From Nocardioides carbamazepini (GTDB lineage: Bacteria > Actinomycetota > Actinomycetes > Propionibacteriales > Nocardioidaceae): DNA of 64,000 bases. Shown piece by piece: positions 8,550 to 17,017 of this stretch. A program made the position numbers and the translations under genes. Below the pieces are notes generated by a model. It worked only from the letters and a program-made list of their open reading frames with translations, ran no database searches and was not told the origin of the DNA. Every line of letters starts with the position of its first letter. Positions within the stretch are counted from its first letter, which is position 1. The DNA is taken from contig NZ_JAHTLF010000015.1 of the NCBI RefSeq assembly GCF_024614185.1, positions 523,650 to 587,649 on the forward strand. The letters run 5' to 3'.

Positions 8550-9728
8550 CTACCAGCGGCCGGTGTCGCGCAGGGTGCGCCGACCGGGGGCGAGCGCGTT
8601 GAAGAACCGCATCGAGCCCTTCTGCTCGCCGGTGCTCGGGTCGGGGTAGAACGCCAGCACCGAGACCGCGGCGGGGGCGAGCTCCATCCGGAACAGCGTC
8701 TCCAGTGGGGCGTCGAGAGCATGCGCGACCAGGGTCTTGATGGGCGTGACGTGGCTGACGAGCACGACGGTGCGGCCGGCGTGGGTCTCCAGCAGCCGGG
8801 CCAGGCCGGCCAGCACCCGCTGCTGAACGGTCACGAACGACTCTCCGCCCGGGGGCGCGGCCGTCATGTCGGCGAACCACGCCTCCATCCGCGCCTGGTC
8901 GCGCTCGGCGACCTCGGCGAAGCTCAGCCCGTCCCACTCGCCGAACTCCATCTCGGCGAAGGCCGGCTCCTCCTCCACCGTGAGGCCCAGCGCGGCGGCG
9001 ACGATGTCGGCGGTCTCCCGCGTGCGCCGCACCGGCGAGGCCACGACGACGTCGATGCTCTCCTTCAGCTCGGTGAGCCATGCCGCCACCTCGGCCGCCT
9101 GGGCACGGCCCTCCTCGGACAGCGCCGGGTTGTCGCCGCCGAGCCCGCCCGAGAACCGGCGGCCGGTCGTGTGCGGGGTGACGCCGTGCCGGACGAGCAC
9201 GATGGTGGTCGGCTGGCCGGGACCGGTCGCCGGCGAGGACGCCTCCTCCGCCGCGGACTCCGGCTCGTCGGGGACGCCGTCCCCCGGCACGCTGACGCCC
9301 GACCTCGTGCCGTCGAGGGCCTCGTTGGCCAGCCGGTCGGCGTGGGCGTTCTGGGCGCGCGGCACCCAGGTGTACGTCGTGCTGGCGGGCGCGAGAGTGC
9401 GCGCCTCCGCAGCAAGCACCTGCATGTCGGGGTGCTTGATCCTCCAGCGCCCGGACATCTGCTCGACGACGAGCTTGGAGTCCATCCGCACCTCGACCTG
9501 GGCGCCGGGCGCGTGGTCGAGGGCCAGCTTGAGTCCGGCGAGAAGGCCGGAGTACTCCGCGACGTTGTTGGTCGCGACGCCGAGCGTGCGGGCGTCCTCG
9601 GCCAGCACGGCTCCGCTCGCCGCGTCGCGCAGCACGGCACCGTACGCCGCCGGTCCGGGGTTGCCGCGCGAGCCGCCGTCGGCCTCGACGACGACCCGCT
9701 CGACGGCCGGTCCGGACCGAGCCGTCAC
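8550..9728 (-). CDS. Bifunctional RNase HI / alpha-ribazole phosphatase (histidine phosphatase) fusion
   Basis: A 392-residue two-domain protein of the mycobacterial Rv2228c type. The N-terminal RNase HI domain (about 10-145) has the acidic residues in VVVEADGGSRGNPG (D17), NVAEYSGL, VRMDSKLV and NAHADRLANEA. A Pro/Glu/Ala linker leads to a phosphoglycerate-mutase-like domain beginning LVRHGVTPH, with a second catalytic histidine in LVSHVTPIK. In Rv2228c the second domain dephosphorylates alpha-ribazole phosphate, which would fit the cobalamin setting. GTG 9728 overlaps the upstream stop (GTGA). Confidence 0.92.
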   Translation of the reverse strand: MTARSGPAVERVVVEADGGSRGNPGPAAYGAVLRDAASGAVLAEDARTLGVATNNVAEYSGLLAGLKLALDHAPGAQVEVRMDSKLVVEQMSGRWRIKHPDMQVLAAEARTLAPASTTYTWVPRAQNAHADRLANEALDGTRSGVSVPGDGVPDEPESAAEEASSPATGPGQPTTIVLVRHGVTPHTTGRRFSGGLGGDNPALSEEGRAQAAEVAAWLTELKESIDVVVASPVRRTRETADIVAAALGLTVEEEPAFAEMEFGEWDGLSFAEVAERDQARMEAWFADMTAAPPGGESFVTVQQRVLAGLARLLETHAGRTVVLVSHVTPIKTLVAHALDAPLETLFRMELAPAAVSVLAFYPDPSTGEQKGSMRFFNALAPGRRTLRDTGRW

Positions 9729-10468
9729 AGGCCGCTCTCGGGGGTGCGGACCAGGATCCGCTGGCACTCCTCGTGCCGGAGCACGGTCTCGGGCGGCGTG
9801 GCCCGGATGGCGGCGAGCTCGCCGGCGTCGAGGCTCAACTGGCAGCCGCTGCACTGGCGGGCCCGCAGGGTGCCCACGCCGATGCCGCCCTTGCTGGCGC
9901 GGAGCTTCTCGTAGAGGGCGACCAGGTCCGCGGGGATCTCCGCGACGATCGCGGCCCGGCCGCCGGAGACCGCGCCGATCTCGGCGTCGAGGGCGGCGAG
10001 CTTCTCGTCGCGGGCGGTGGTGAGGAGACCGAGGCGACCGTCGAGGTCCTCGACGGCGGAGGTCAGCTCGACCAACGCCGACTGCGCCTCCTCGAGCTGC
10101 TCCATCACCTCGAGCTCCTCGTCCTCCAGGGTCGAGATCCTGCGCTCCAGGGACTCCAGCTCGTGCTGCATCCGCTCGAGGTCCTTCGGGTTGCCGACGG
10201 CTCCGGAGTCCATCCGCTCCCGGTCGCGGGTACGACGGGCCTTGACCTGCTCCACGTCGGCATCGGCCTTGGCCTGGGCGACCGCCAGGTCGTCGACCAC
10301 GATCCGCTGGTCGCGCAGCCGGCCGTCGACGTCGGCCCGCCTGCCGAGGAGGTCCTTGATCTCCGCGGCCTCCGCCGGGTTGTTGCGCTGGTGACGCAGC
10401 TGGTCGATCTGCGCGTCGAGGGCCTGCAGGTCGAGCAGGCGGAGCTGGGCAGCGGGGTCGGCGTTCAC
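9725..10468 (-). CDS. Coiled-coil zinc-ribbon protein (zf-RING_7 / CT398-like)
   Basis: A 247-residue protein whose first 170 residues are a long heptad-rich coiled coil (DLERMQHELESLERRIS and so on), followed by a C-terminal zinc ribbon with CSGC and a later HEECQRILVR segment. Orthologs sit between Nif3 and RNase H/phosphatase genes in mycobacteria (Rv2229c). The molecular role is not established. GTG 10468 (VNADPAAQLRLLDLQ) is preferred, with GAGGACA upstream. Confidence 0.85.
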   Translation of the reverse strand: MNADPAAQLRLLDLQALDAQIDQLRHQRNNPAEAAEIKDLLGRRADVDGRLRDQRIVVDDLAVAQAKADADVEQVKARRTRDRERMDSGAVGNPKDLERMQHELESLERRISTLEDEELEVMEQLEEAQSALVELTSAVEDLDGRLGLLTTARDEKLAALDAEIGAVSGGRAAIVAEIPADLVALYEKLRASKGGIGVGTLRARQCSGCQLSLDAGELAAIRATPPETVLRHEECQRILVRTPESGL

Positions 10469-10478
10469 AGGTGTGTCC

Positions 10479-11600
10479 TCACAGGCGCATTGTCCAAGGA
10501 TCGGTGGAGATCGCACTCACCCGGGTCTCGACCGCGTCACCGAGGGCACCACGCAGCAGCTGGTCGAGGACCGGCAGCCAGGTCCACTCGGCCGCCCAGT
10601 GGGCGACGTCGACGAGCGCCGGACCCCCCTTCTCGAGGAACTCGGCGGCCGGGTGGTGGCGCAGGTCGCTGGTGACGTAGACGTCGGCGTCGGAGCCGGC
10701 GAGCCGGTCGAGCAGGAAGTCGCCGGCGCCCCCGCACACCGCCACCCGGCGTACCGGACGGTCCGGGTCTCCGGCCACCCGCACGCCGTGCTGGGTGGCC
10801 GGCAGCGCCGCGGCCACCGACTCGGCGAAGCCGCCCAACGTGGTCGGCTCGACCGTGCCGACCCGCCCGGTGCCGACGCCGGCGAGCTGCGGGTCGGCGA
10901 GCTCGACGACGTCGTAGGCGGGCTCCTCGTAGGGGTGGGCCGCCAGCATCGCGCGGACCACCGCGCTCCGGCGGCCGCGCGGGAGGACTACCTCGATCCG
11001 CACCTCGTCGACCGTCTCCAGCTCGCCCACCGTGCCGATCATCGGGCTGGCGCCGTCGAGCGGACGGAACCGTCCCTCGCCCGGGGCGCTGGTGAAGGAG
11101 GCGTAGTCGTAGTCGCCGATCCGGCCCGCGCCGGCCTCGGCGACGGCCGCGCGCACGGGGGCGGCGGCGTCGGCGGGCACGAACACGGTGAGCTTGTCCA
11201 GCTGCTCGCTCGGCGCCGGGACGATGGGGACGAGGTCCTTGAGGCCCAGCGCGACCGCGAACGCCTCGGACACGCCGCCGACCGCCTGGTCGGCGTTGGT
11301 GTGGGCCGTGAGCAGCGCGCAGTCGGCCTTCGCGAGGGTGTGCAGGGTCCGGCCCTTGGGCGTCGTGGCCGCGACACCGTGGACGCCCTTGAGGAAGAGC
11401 GGGTGGTGGACGAGCAGCAGGTCGGCCTTCCAGTCCGCTGCCTCCGCCGCGACCTCCGGCGTGGGGTCGACGGCGAGGAGCACCTTCTTCACGGGCTGCT
11501 CCGGGTCGCCGTAGACGAGCCCGACGGCGTCCCAGCTGTCGGCGGTCGCGGGCGGGTACCAGCCGTGGACCAGGTCGACGACGTCCTTGAGCGAGGGCAT
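10479..11600 (-). CDS. Nif3-like dinuclear metal centre protein
   Basis: A 373-residue member of the Nif3/DUF34 family, often annotated GTP cyclohydrolase I type 2 without firm evidence. The metal-binding pieces are seen as LLLVHHPLFLKG, LTAHTNADQA and near the C-terminus LVDVAHWAAEW; the middle insert with AAHPYEEPAYDVV matches the long form of the family. It starts a three-gene leftward operon (Nif3, zinc ribbon, RNase H/phosphatase) and is divergent from the cobalamin riboswitch to its right. Biochemical function unknown. Confidence 0.9.
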   Translation of the reverse strand: MPSLKDVVDLVHGWYPPATADSWDAVGLVYGDPEQPVKKVLLAVDPTPEVAAEAADWKADLLLVHHPLFLKGVHGVAATTPKGRTLHTLAKADCALLTAHTNADQAVGGVSEAFAVALGLKDLVPIVPAPSEQLDKLTVFVPADAAAPVRAAVAEAGAGRIGDYDYASFTSAPGEGRFRPLDGASPMIGTVGELETVDEVRIEVVLPRGRRSAVVRAMLAAHPYEEPAYDVVELADPQLAGVGTGRVGTVEPTTLGGFAESVAAALPATQHGVRVAGDPDRPVRRVAVCGGAGDFLLDRLAGSDADVYVTSDLRHHPAAEFLEKGGPALVDVAHWAAEWTWLPVLDQLLRGALGDAVETRVSAISTDPWTMRL

Positions 11601-11650
11601 GGCGGCCAGGCTACCGATGGGCCGCGACCCGAGGTTGCTATGGTGCCCGT

Positions 11651-11826
11651 GCCAGTCGACCTCCCCTGGGCATGTCCCAGGGCGGTCAGGGAACCCGGTG
11701 AGAGTCCGGGACTGACGCGCAGCGGTGTGGGTGACGGGCGGAGCACTGAGAGATCAGAGTCACTGGGCCTCCGGGCCTGGGAAGACGCTCCGTTCCGGTC
11801 GATCCCGAGTCCGAAGACCTGCTGGC
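11651..11826 (+). promoter_or_regulatory. Cobalamin riboswitch upstream of cobG
   Basis: The aptamer core CAGGGAACCCGGTGAGAGTC is followed by a GGGACTG segment, an AGTCACTGGG element with CTGGGAAG, and a closing AGTCCGAAGACCTGC. Outer strands GCCAG (11651) and CTGGC (11822) pair to close it. It lies 72 bases before cobG and should shut off the long cob operon when adenosylcobalamin is abundant. No obvious T-rich terminator follows, so control of translation start is more likely than attenuation. Confidence 0.9.
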
Positions 11827-11897
11827 CCTTGCGACATCCGTCGCGAGGTCGATGTGGGGCGATCGCGAGGAGCCCCGGCCTCGAAGGATCCAGGTCC

Positions 11898-12752
11898 ATG
11901 GCGCAGATCGCGCGCAGTCGTCCCGATCGATGCCCCGGGGTCGTGCACCCGTGGCCCGCCGACGACGGTGGCCTGGTCCGGATCCGGGTGCCGGGCGGAC
12001 AGGTGCCGCTCGGCGCGCTGCGGGCGCTGGCCGCCGCCGCCGAGGAGTACGGCGACGGCCGGATCCGGGTCACGGGCCGTGCCAACCTGCAGGTCCGCGC
12101 CATGCCGCTGGCGCCGGACGGGTCGCTCGCGGCGCCCGCGCTTGCCGCACTGGAAGGCACCGGACTGCTGCCGTCCCGCACCCACGACCGGGTCCGCAAT
12201 GCGCTGGTCTCGCCGCAGACCGGTCTCGTCGGTGGTCGCGCCGACCTGCGACCCGTGGTCGCCGCGCTCGACAGGATCCTGCTCGCCGACGACGCCCTGG
12301 CCGACCTGCCGGGCCGGTTCCTGTTCACCCTCGACGACGGCCGCGGCGACCTCGCCGATCGCCACAAGGACCTCGGCGGGGTCGCACTCGACGCGGGCAC
12401 CGTCCAGCTGCGGGTCGGCGAGCAGTGGGGTGAGGTGGTCGCACTCGATGACGCGCCCGCCGCGCTGACCGCACTCGCCCACGCCTTCCTGGCCGCCCGC
12501 GGCACGGGTCCCGACGCCGCGTGGCACGTCCCCGAGCTCACCGCCCCGCTCACCTCCCCGCATGCTCCCGCCCCCGGTGCCACGGTCACGACCGGGCCGC
12601 TTCCGTTCGGCCCGGTCGCGGGCGGCCACCACCTCGCCGTACCCGAGGACGGGCTGGACCCGGCCACCATCGCGGCCTGGACCGCGCCGACCGTCGTCGT
12701 CACGCCCTGGCACGGCGTGCTCATCCCGTCGACCCCCGAGGAGACCCCGTGA
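11898..12752 (+). CDS. cobG: CobG-like protein (nitrite/sulfite reductase half-domain)
   Basis: First gene of the main cob operon. Residues 10-90 (CPGVVHPWPADDGGLVRIR, then DGRIRVTGRANLQVR) form the ferredoxin-like half-domain of siroheme nitrite/sulfite reductases, and SPQTGLVGG and LDDGRGDL match CobG. CobG makes precorrin-3B in aerobic cobalamin synthesis using a 4Fe-4S cluster. This copy has 284 residues and a single cysteine (C12), so the cluster ligands are missing; the usual C-terminal part is short. It is either a degenerate or a cluster-free variant. Start ATG 11898; the stop overlaps cobH (GTGA). Confidence 0.85.
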   Translation: MAQIARSRPDRCPGVVHPWPADDGGLVRIRVPGGQVPLGALRALAAAAEEYGDGRIRVTGRANLQVRAMPLAPDGSLAAPALAALEGTGLLPSRTHDRVRNALVSPQTGLVGGRADLRPVVAALDRILLADDALADLPGRFLFTLDDGRGDLADRHKDLGGVALDAGTVQLRVGEQWGEVVALDDAPAALTALAHAFLAARGTGPDAAWHVPELTAPLTSPHAPAPGATVTTGPLPFGPVAGGHHLAVPEDGLDPATIAAWTAPTVVVTPWHGVLIPSTPEETP

Positions 12753-13459
12753 CCGAGCTGACCGAGCTGACCGAGCCGACCGAGCTGACCGAGCCGACCG
12801 GGCTGACCGCTCCCCCGCGGCGGTACGACTACGTCGCCGACGGACCGGCGATCTACGTCGACTCCTTCGCCACGATCCGCCGCGAGTCGGACCTGTCCCG
12901 GGTGCCGGCCGAGGCCGAGAAGGTCGCGGTCCGGATGATCCACGGCAGCGGGCAGACCGACCTGGTACGGGACCTCGTGATCCACCCGCGGCTGGTGTTC
13001 GCCGCCCGGGCGGCACTCGACGCCGGCGCGCCGATCCTGTGCGACGCGCGCATGGTCGCGATGGGGATCACCGCCGGTCGGCTGCCCGCGGACAACCCGG
13101 TGCACTGCTTCCTCACCGACGAGCGCGTCCCCGACCTGGCCCGCCGCTGGTCGACGACGCGCACCGCCGCCGCGGTCTCGCTGTGGGAGCCGCTGCTCGA
13201 CGGCGCCGTCGTCGCGATCGGAAACGCCCCCACCGCGCTCTTCCACCTGCTCGAGACGATCCTCGCCGGCGGCCCCCAGCCAGCGGCGATCGTCGGGTGC
13301 CCGGTCGGGTTCATCGGCGCCGCCGAGTCCAAGGACGCGCTCGCCTCGTTCGCGGACGAGCACGGCATCGACATCCCGTTCGTCACCGTGCGCGGCCGCC
13401 GAGGCGGGTCCGCGATGGCGTCGTCCGCGGTCAACGCGCTCGCCCAGGAGCAGGAGTGA
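12749..13459 (+). CDS. cobH: Precorrin-8X methylmutase
   Basis: Moves the C-11 methyl to C-12, converting precorrin-8X to hydrogenobyrinic acid. The 236-residue protein has the conserved MIHGSGQTDL with the catalytic histidine, DARMVAMGI, and VGCPVGFIGAAESK. The GTG start overlaps the cobG stop. Residues 2-19 are an unusual Thr-Glu-Leu/Pro run (TELTELTEPTELTEPTG) written by a tandem 9-base repeat at about 12751-12807; it precedes the conserved domain and is probably a flexible tail. Confidence 0.94.
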   Translation: MTELTELTEPTELTEPTGLTAPPRRYDYVADGPAIYVDSFATIRRESDLSRVPAEAEKVAVRMIHGSGQTDLVRDLVIHPRLVFAARAALDAGAPILCDARMVAMGITAGRLPADNPVHCFLTDERVPDLARRWSTTRTAAAVSLWEPLLDGAVVAIGNAPTALFHLLETILAGGPQPAAIVGCPVGFIGAAESKDALASFADEHGIDIPFVTVRGRRGGSAMASSAVNALAQEQE

Positions 13460-15027
13460 CGTCGGCGGCCGGTCGGTTCCTCGTCGTCGGCATCGGCCCC
13501 GGCGATCCCGAGCTGATCACCCGCAAGGCGGAGCGGCTGATCGGCGCGGCTCCCGTCGTCGCCTTCCACGCCGGGGTGCGCAAGGAGTCGCACGCCCGCC
13601 GGATCGCCGCCGGCCTCATCCCGGCCGACGCGGTCGAGGAGGAGCTGCGCTACCCCGTCACCACGGGGACCACCGAGCACCCCGGTGGGTACGTCGGCGC
13701 GCTGGCCGCCTTCTACGACGAGTGCGAGGCGCGGCTGGCCGCGCACCTCGACGCGGGGCGCGACGTGGTCCTCCTCGCCGAGGGCGACCCGCTGTTCTAC
13801 GGCTCGTCGATGTACCTCGTCGACCGGTTCCGCGACAGGTTCGAGGTCGAGGTGGTGCCCGGCGTACCCGCCTTCGCCGCGGCCACCGCGACCGTTCCGG
13901 CGCCGCTGGTGCGCCAGACCGACGTCCTCACCGTGCTCCCCGGCACCCTGCCGGAGCCCGAGCTCGCCCGGCGGCTCGCCGACACCGACGGCGCGGTCAT
14001 CATGAAGCTCGGCCGGACCTTCCCCGCCGTCCGCTCCGCGTTGGAGCAGGCGGGCCGGCTCGAGGGGGCACTGTACGTCGAGCGCGCCTCACAGCCCGAG
14101 GAGCGCTGGCTGCCCGTCGCCGAGGTGGACGCCGACTCGGTGCCGTACTTCTCGCTGATCGTCGTCCCCGGGGACTCGGCACGCCCGGCGTCCGCGGGCC
14201 GGATGCGGGCAGGCCGGACGCGCACCGATTGGGCAGAGACCGCAGGTTCGGAGCCGGAATCGTTGCGGTTTGGGACCAAACCGCAACCCTCGGAGCTGCT
14301 GGTGATCGGCCTCGGCCCCGGCCCGGACGGCTGGCTGACCCCGGAGGCGAGCGCCGCACTGACCGAGGTCGAGCACGTGGTCGGCTACGCGCCGTACGTC
14401 AACCGGGTGCCGCAGCGGCCCGGCCTGCAGCGACACGCGTCGGGCAACACCGTCGAGGTCGACCGGGCCCGGCTCGCGCTCGACCTGGCGCTGCGCGGCG
14501 AGCGGGTGGCGGTCGTGTCGGGTGGCGACGCCGGCGTGTTCGGCATGGCGGCGGCGGTGTTCGAGGCCGCGGCCGACCCGGAGTACCCCCAGCATGCGAG
14601 CGTCCCGGTCCGCGTGCTTCCCGGGGTCAGCGCGATCCAGGCCGTCGCCGCGCGGGCCGGTGCGCCGATCGGCGCCGACTTCGCGGTGCTGAGCCTGTCG
14701 GACCGCCTGAAGCCGTGGCCGGTCGTCGAGCGCCGGCTGCGCGCGATCGCCGAGGCGGACCTCGTGCTCGGCGTCTACAACCCGGCCTCGCGCTCACGCC
14801 GCGACCAGGTCGTGGAGATGCAGAAGATCCTGCTGGAGCACCGCTCCCCCGACACCGTCGTGGTCGTCGGCCGCGACGTCGGCCGGGCCGAGGAGTCGCT
14901 GGCGGTCACCACGCTCGGCGGCCTCGACACCGACGGCGTCGATATGAAGTGCCTGCTGATCATCGGCGCGTCCAGCACCCGGGTGGAGCCCGACGGAACG
15001 GTCTGGACGCCGCGGTGGGTCGACTGA
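13456..15027 (+). CDS. cobIJ: Fused precorrin-2 C20- and precorrin-3B C17-methyltransferase
   Basis: Two SAM-dependent corrin methyltransferases in one 523-residue chain. Residues 8-250 are CobI (VVGIGPGDPELIT, LLAEGDPLFYGS, VVPGVPAFAAA); residues 280-523 are CobJ (VIGLGPGPDGWLT, VVSGGDAGVFGMA, VYNPASRSR). The same fusion is known in other actinobacteria. The GTG start overlaps cobH by four bases and the stop overlaps cobL (TGATG). The linker (about residues 256-278) is encoded by a 64-base repeat element that recurs between genes at 23.3 kb. Confidence 0.95.
   Translation: MTSAAGRFLVVGIGPGDPELITRKAERLIGAAPVVAFHAGVRKESHARRIAAGLIPADAVEEELRYPVTTGTTEHPGGYVGALAAFYDECEARLAAHLDAGRDVVLLAEGDPLFYGSSMYLVDRFRDRFEVEVVPGVPAFAAATATVPAPLVRQTDVLTVLPGTLPEPELARRLADTDGAVIMKLGRTFPAVRSALEQAGRLEGALYVERASQPEERWLPVAEVDADSVPYFSLIVVPGDSARPASAGRMRAGRTRTDWAETAGSEPESLRFGTKPQPSELLVIGLGPGPDGWLTPEASAALTEVEHVVGYAPYVNRVPQRPGLQRHASGNTVEVDRARLALDLALRGERVAVVSGGDAGVFGMAAAVFEAAADPEYPQHASVPVRVLPGVSAIQAVAARAGAPIGADFAVLSLSDRLKPWPVVERRLRAIAEADLVLGVYNPASRSRRDQVVEMQKILLEHRSPDTVVVVGRDVGRAEESLAVTTLGGLDTDGVDMKCLLIIGASSTRVEPDGTVWTPRWVD
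14224..14287. repeat. 64-bp dispersed repeat, copy 1, inside cobIJ
   Basis: Starts ACCGATTGGGCAGAGACCGC and ends with the perfect palindrome GTTGCGGTTTGG-GA-CCAAACCGCAAC (14262-14287). It aligns without gaps to 23315-23378, with about 53 of 64 positions identical and most differences in the central 12 bases. In cobIJ it is translated in frame as the linker between the two methyltransferase domains. Confidence 0.85.
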
Positions 15028-16253
15028 TGGGTGGGGTGCCGGGTCGACCCATCACCGTCGTCGGCATCGGCGCCGACGGACACCTGCCGCCCGTCGCCCG
15101 TGCCGTGGTCGGCAGCGCCGAGGTGCTGCTCGGCGGCGAACGCCACCTGTCCCTGGTGCCCGCCGTCCCCGGTCAGCTGCGGCTGCCGTGGCCCCGCCCG
15201 GTCTCCGGACTGCCCGCCGTGCTGGCGGAGCACGAGGGCCGCAGCATCGTCGCGCTGGCGTCGGGCGACCCGCTCGTGTCCGGGATCGGCACGACGCTGG
15301 TCCGGCTGCTCGGCGCCGACGCGGTCGACATCGTCCCGGCGGTCTCGTCGGTCTCGCTCGCTCGCGCCCGGATGGGCTGGTCGGCCGAGGAGTCCGCCGC
15401 CGTGACACTCGTCGGCCGCGACGTCGACGCGCTGCGCCGCGAGCTCGCGCCGGGCCGCCGGCTGCTCGTCCTCTCCTCGGACGAGACAACGCCGGAGACC
15501 GTCGCCGCCGTGCTCGGCGACGCGGGCTTCGGCGCGACCCGGATGACGGTGCTCGGCGACCTGGGTGCCGAGGCCGAGTCGCGTGCCTCCTTCGTCGCGG
15601 ACGGCGGTGCCCCCGACGGCCTCCCCCGCCTGCACGTCCTCGCGCTCGACGTCGCCGGGCCGGGTGCCGCGTCGTGGACGACCGGCCTGCCCGACGACGC
15701 CTTCGAGCACGACGGCCAACTCACCAGACGGGACGTGCGGGCCAGCGCCCTCGCCCGGCTCGCCCCGCGTCCCGGCGACCGGCTGTGGGACGTCGGCGCC
15801 GGCGCCGGCTCCGTCGCGATCGAGTGGCTGCGCGCCCACCCCCTCACCACCGCGGTCGCCGTGGAGGGGAACGAGGAGCGCGCGGCCCGGATCGGCCGCA
15901 ACGCCCGCCGGCTCGGCGTACCCCGACTCGTGGTCGTCACCGGTCGCGCTCCCGACGCCCTGGCCGGACTGCCCGCCCCCGACGCCGTCTTCGTCGGCGG
16001 CGGCGCCACCGCGGACGGCCTGCTCGACCGATGCCGCGACGCCCTCACCCCCGGCGGCCGACTGGTCGCCCACGGCGTGACCCTGGAGACCGAGCGGCTG
16101 CTCGTCGACGCCTTCCACACGTACGGCGGCGAGCTGACCCGGCTGGCGGTCGAGCAGGTGACGCCGCTGGGCGGGCGGTTCACCGGCTGGACACCGGCTC
16201 GCGCCGTCGTGCAGTGGGCCTGGACCGACCATCAGGAGGAGAACGCCCGATGA
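15027..16253 (+). CDS. cobL: Precorrin-6Y C5,15-methyltransferase (decarboxylating)
   Basis: Methylates C-5 and C-15 and removes the C-12 acetate carboxyl to give precorrin-8X. The 408-residue chain is the usual CbiE-CbiT fusion: an N-terminal SAM methyltransferase ([25 protein letters not shown]) and a C-terminal class I methyltransferase ([20 protein letters not shown]). ATG 15027 overlaps the cobIJ stop and the stop overlaps cobM (ATGA). Confidence 0.95.
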   Translation: MGGVPGRPITVVGIGADGHLPPVARAVVGSAEVLLGGERHLSLVPAVPGQLRLPWPRPVSGLPAVLAEHEGRSIVALASGDPLVSGIGTTLVRLLGADAVDIVPAVSSVSLARARMGWSAEESAAVTLVGRDVDALRRELAPGRRLLVLSSDETTPETVAAVLGDAGFGATRMTVLGDLGAEAESRASFVADGGAPDGLPRLHVLALDVAGPGAASWTTGLPDDAFEHDGQLTRRDVRASALARLAPRPGDRLWDVGAGAGSVAIEWLRAHPLTTAVAVEGNEERAARIGRNARRLGVPRLVVVTGRAPDALAGLPAPDAVFVGGGATADGLLDRCRDALTPGGRLVAHGVTLETERLLVDAFHTYGGELTRLAVEQVTPLGGRFTGWTPARAVVQWAWTDHQEENAR

Positions 16254-17017
16254 CCGTGCACTTCGTCGGCGCCGGCCCCGGCGCGGCCGACCTGATCACC
16301 CTGCGCGCCGCGGCGCTGCTGAGCACCGCCGACGTGGTCCTCTACCCCGGCACCTATATCGACGCCGAGGTGCTCTCCCACTGCCGCCCCGACGCGCGGC
16401 GGGTCGACACCCAGGACCTCGACCTGGACCGGATCACCGCGGTGCTGGTCGAGGCCCACGTCGCCGGGCGGGACGTCGTCCGACTGACGTCGGGCGATCC
16501 CTCGCTCTACTCGGCGCTGCACGAGCAGACCCGGCGCCTGGACGCGGCGGGCGTGCCGTGGGACGTCACGCCCGGCGTGCCGGCGTACGCCGCGGCGGCC
16601 GCGATCGTCGGCCGCGAGCTGACCGTCCCGCTGGTCGCCCAGTCGGTCGTGCTGACCCGGACCCAGGCGCGCTCGACCGCGATGCCGGAGCGGGAGTCGC
16701 TGGCGGCGTACGCGGCGACCGGCGCGACCCTCGTCCTGCACCTCGCGGTCACCCGGACCCGCGCGCTGATGGCCGAGCTCGCGCCGTTCTACGGCGACGA
16801 CTGCCCGGTCGCCGTGGTCTCCCGTGCCAGCCAGCCCGAGGAGCTGGTGCTGCGCGGCAGCGTCGGCACCATCGCCGACCTGGTCGAGGAGGCCGGCCTG
16901 CGGCAGGCCGCCGTGATCCTGGTCGGCCCGGCGCTGGCCACCGACCACGGGCGCTCCGACGCCGAGTCCTATCTCTACTCCACCGAACGTGTGACCCGGA
17001 AGGAGCGCCTCCGATGA
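16250..17017 (+). CDS. cobM: Precorrin-4 C11-methyltransferase
   Basis: SAM-dependent methylation of precorrin-4 at C-11. The 255-residue protein shows [16 protein letters not shown] at the N-terminus, the SAM-binding [11 protein letters not shown] and [12 protein letters not shown], and SRASQPEE near the C-terminus, all typical. It overlaps both neighbours by four bases in the cob operon. Confidence 0.95.
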   Translation: MTVHFVGAGPGAADLITLRAAALLSTADVVLYPGTYIDAEVLSHCRPDARRVDTQDLDLDRITAVLVEAHVAGRDVVRLTSGDPSLYSALHEQTRRLDAAGVPWDVTPGVPAYAAAAAIVGRELTVPLVAQSVVLTRTQARSTAMPERESLAAYAATGATLVLHLAVTRTRALMAELAPFYGDDCPVAVVSRASQPEELVLRGSVGTIADLVEEAGLRQAAVILVGPALATDHGRSDAESYLYSTERVTRKERLR

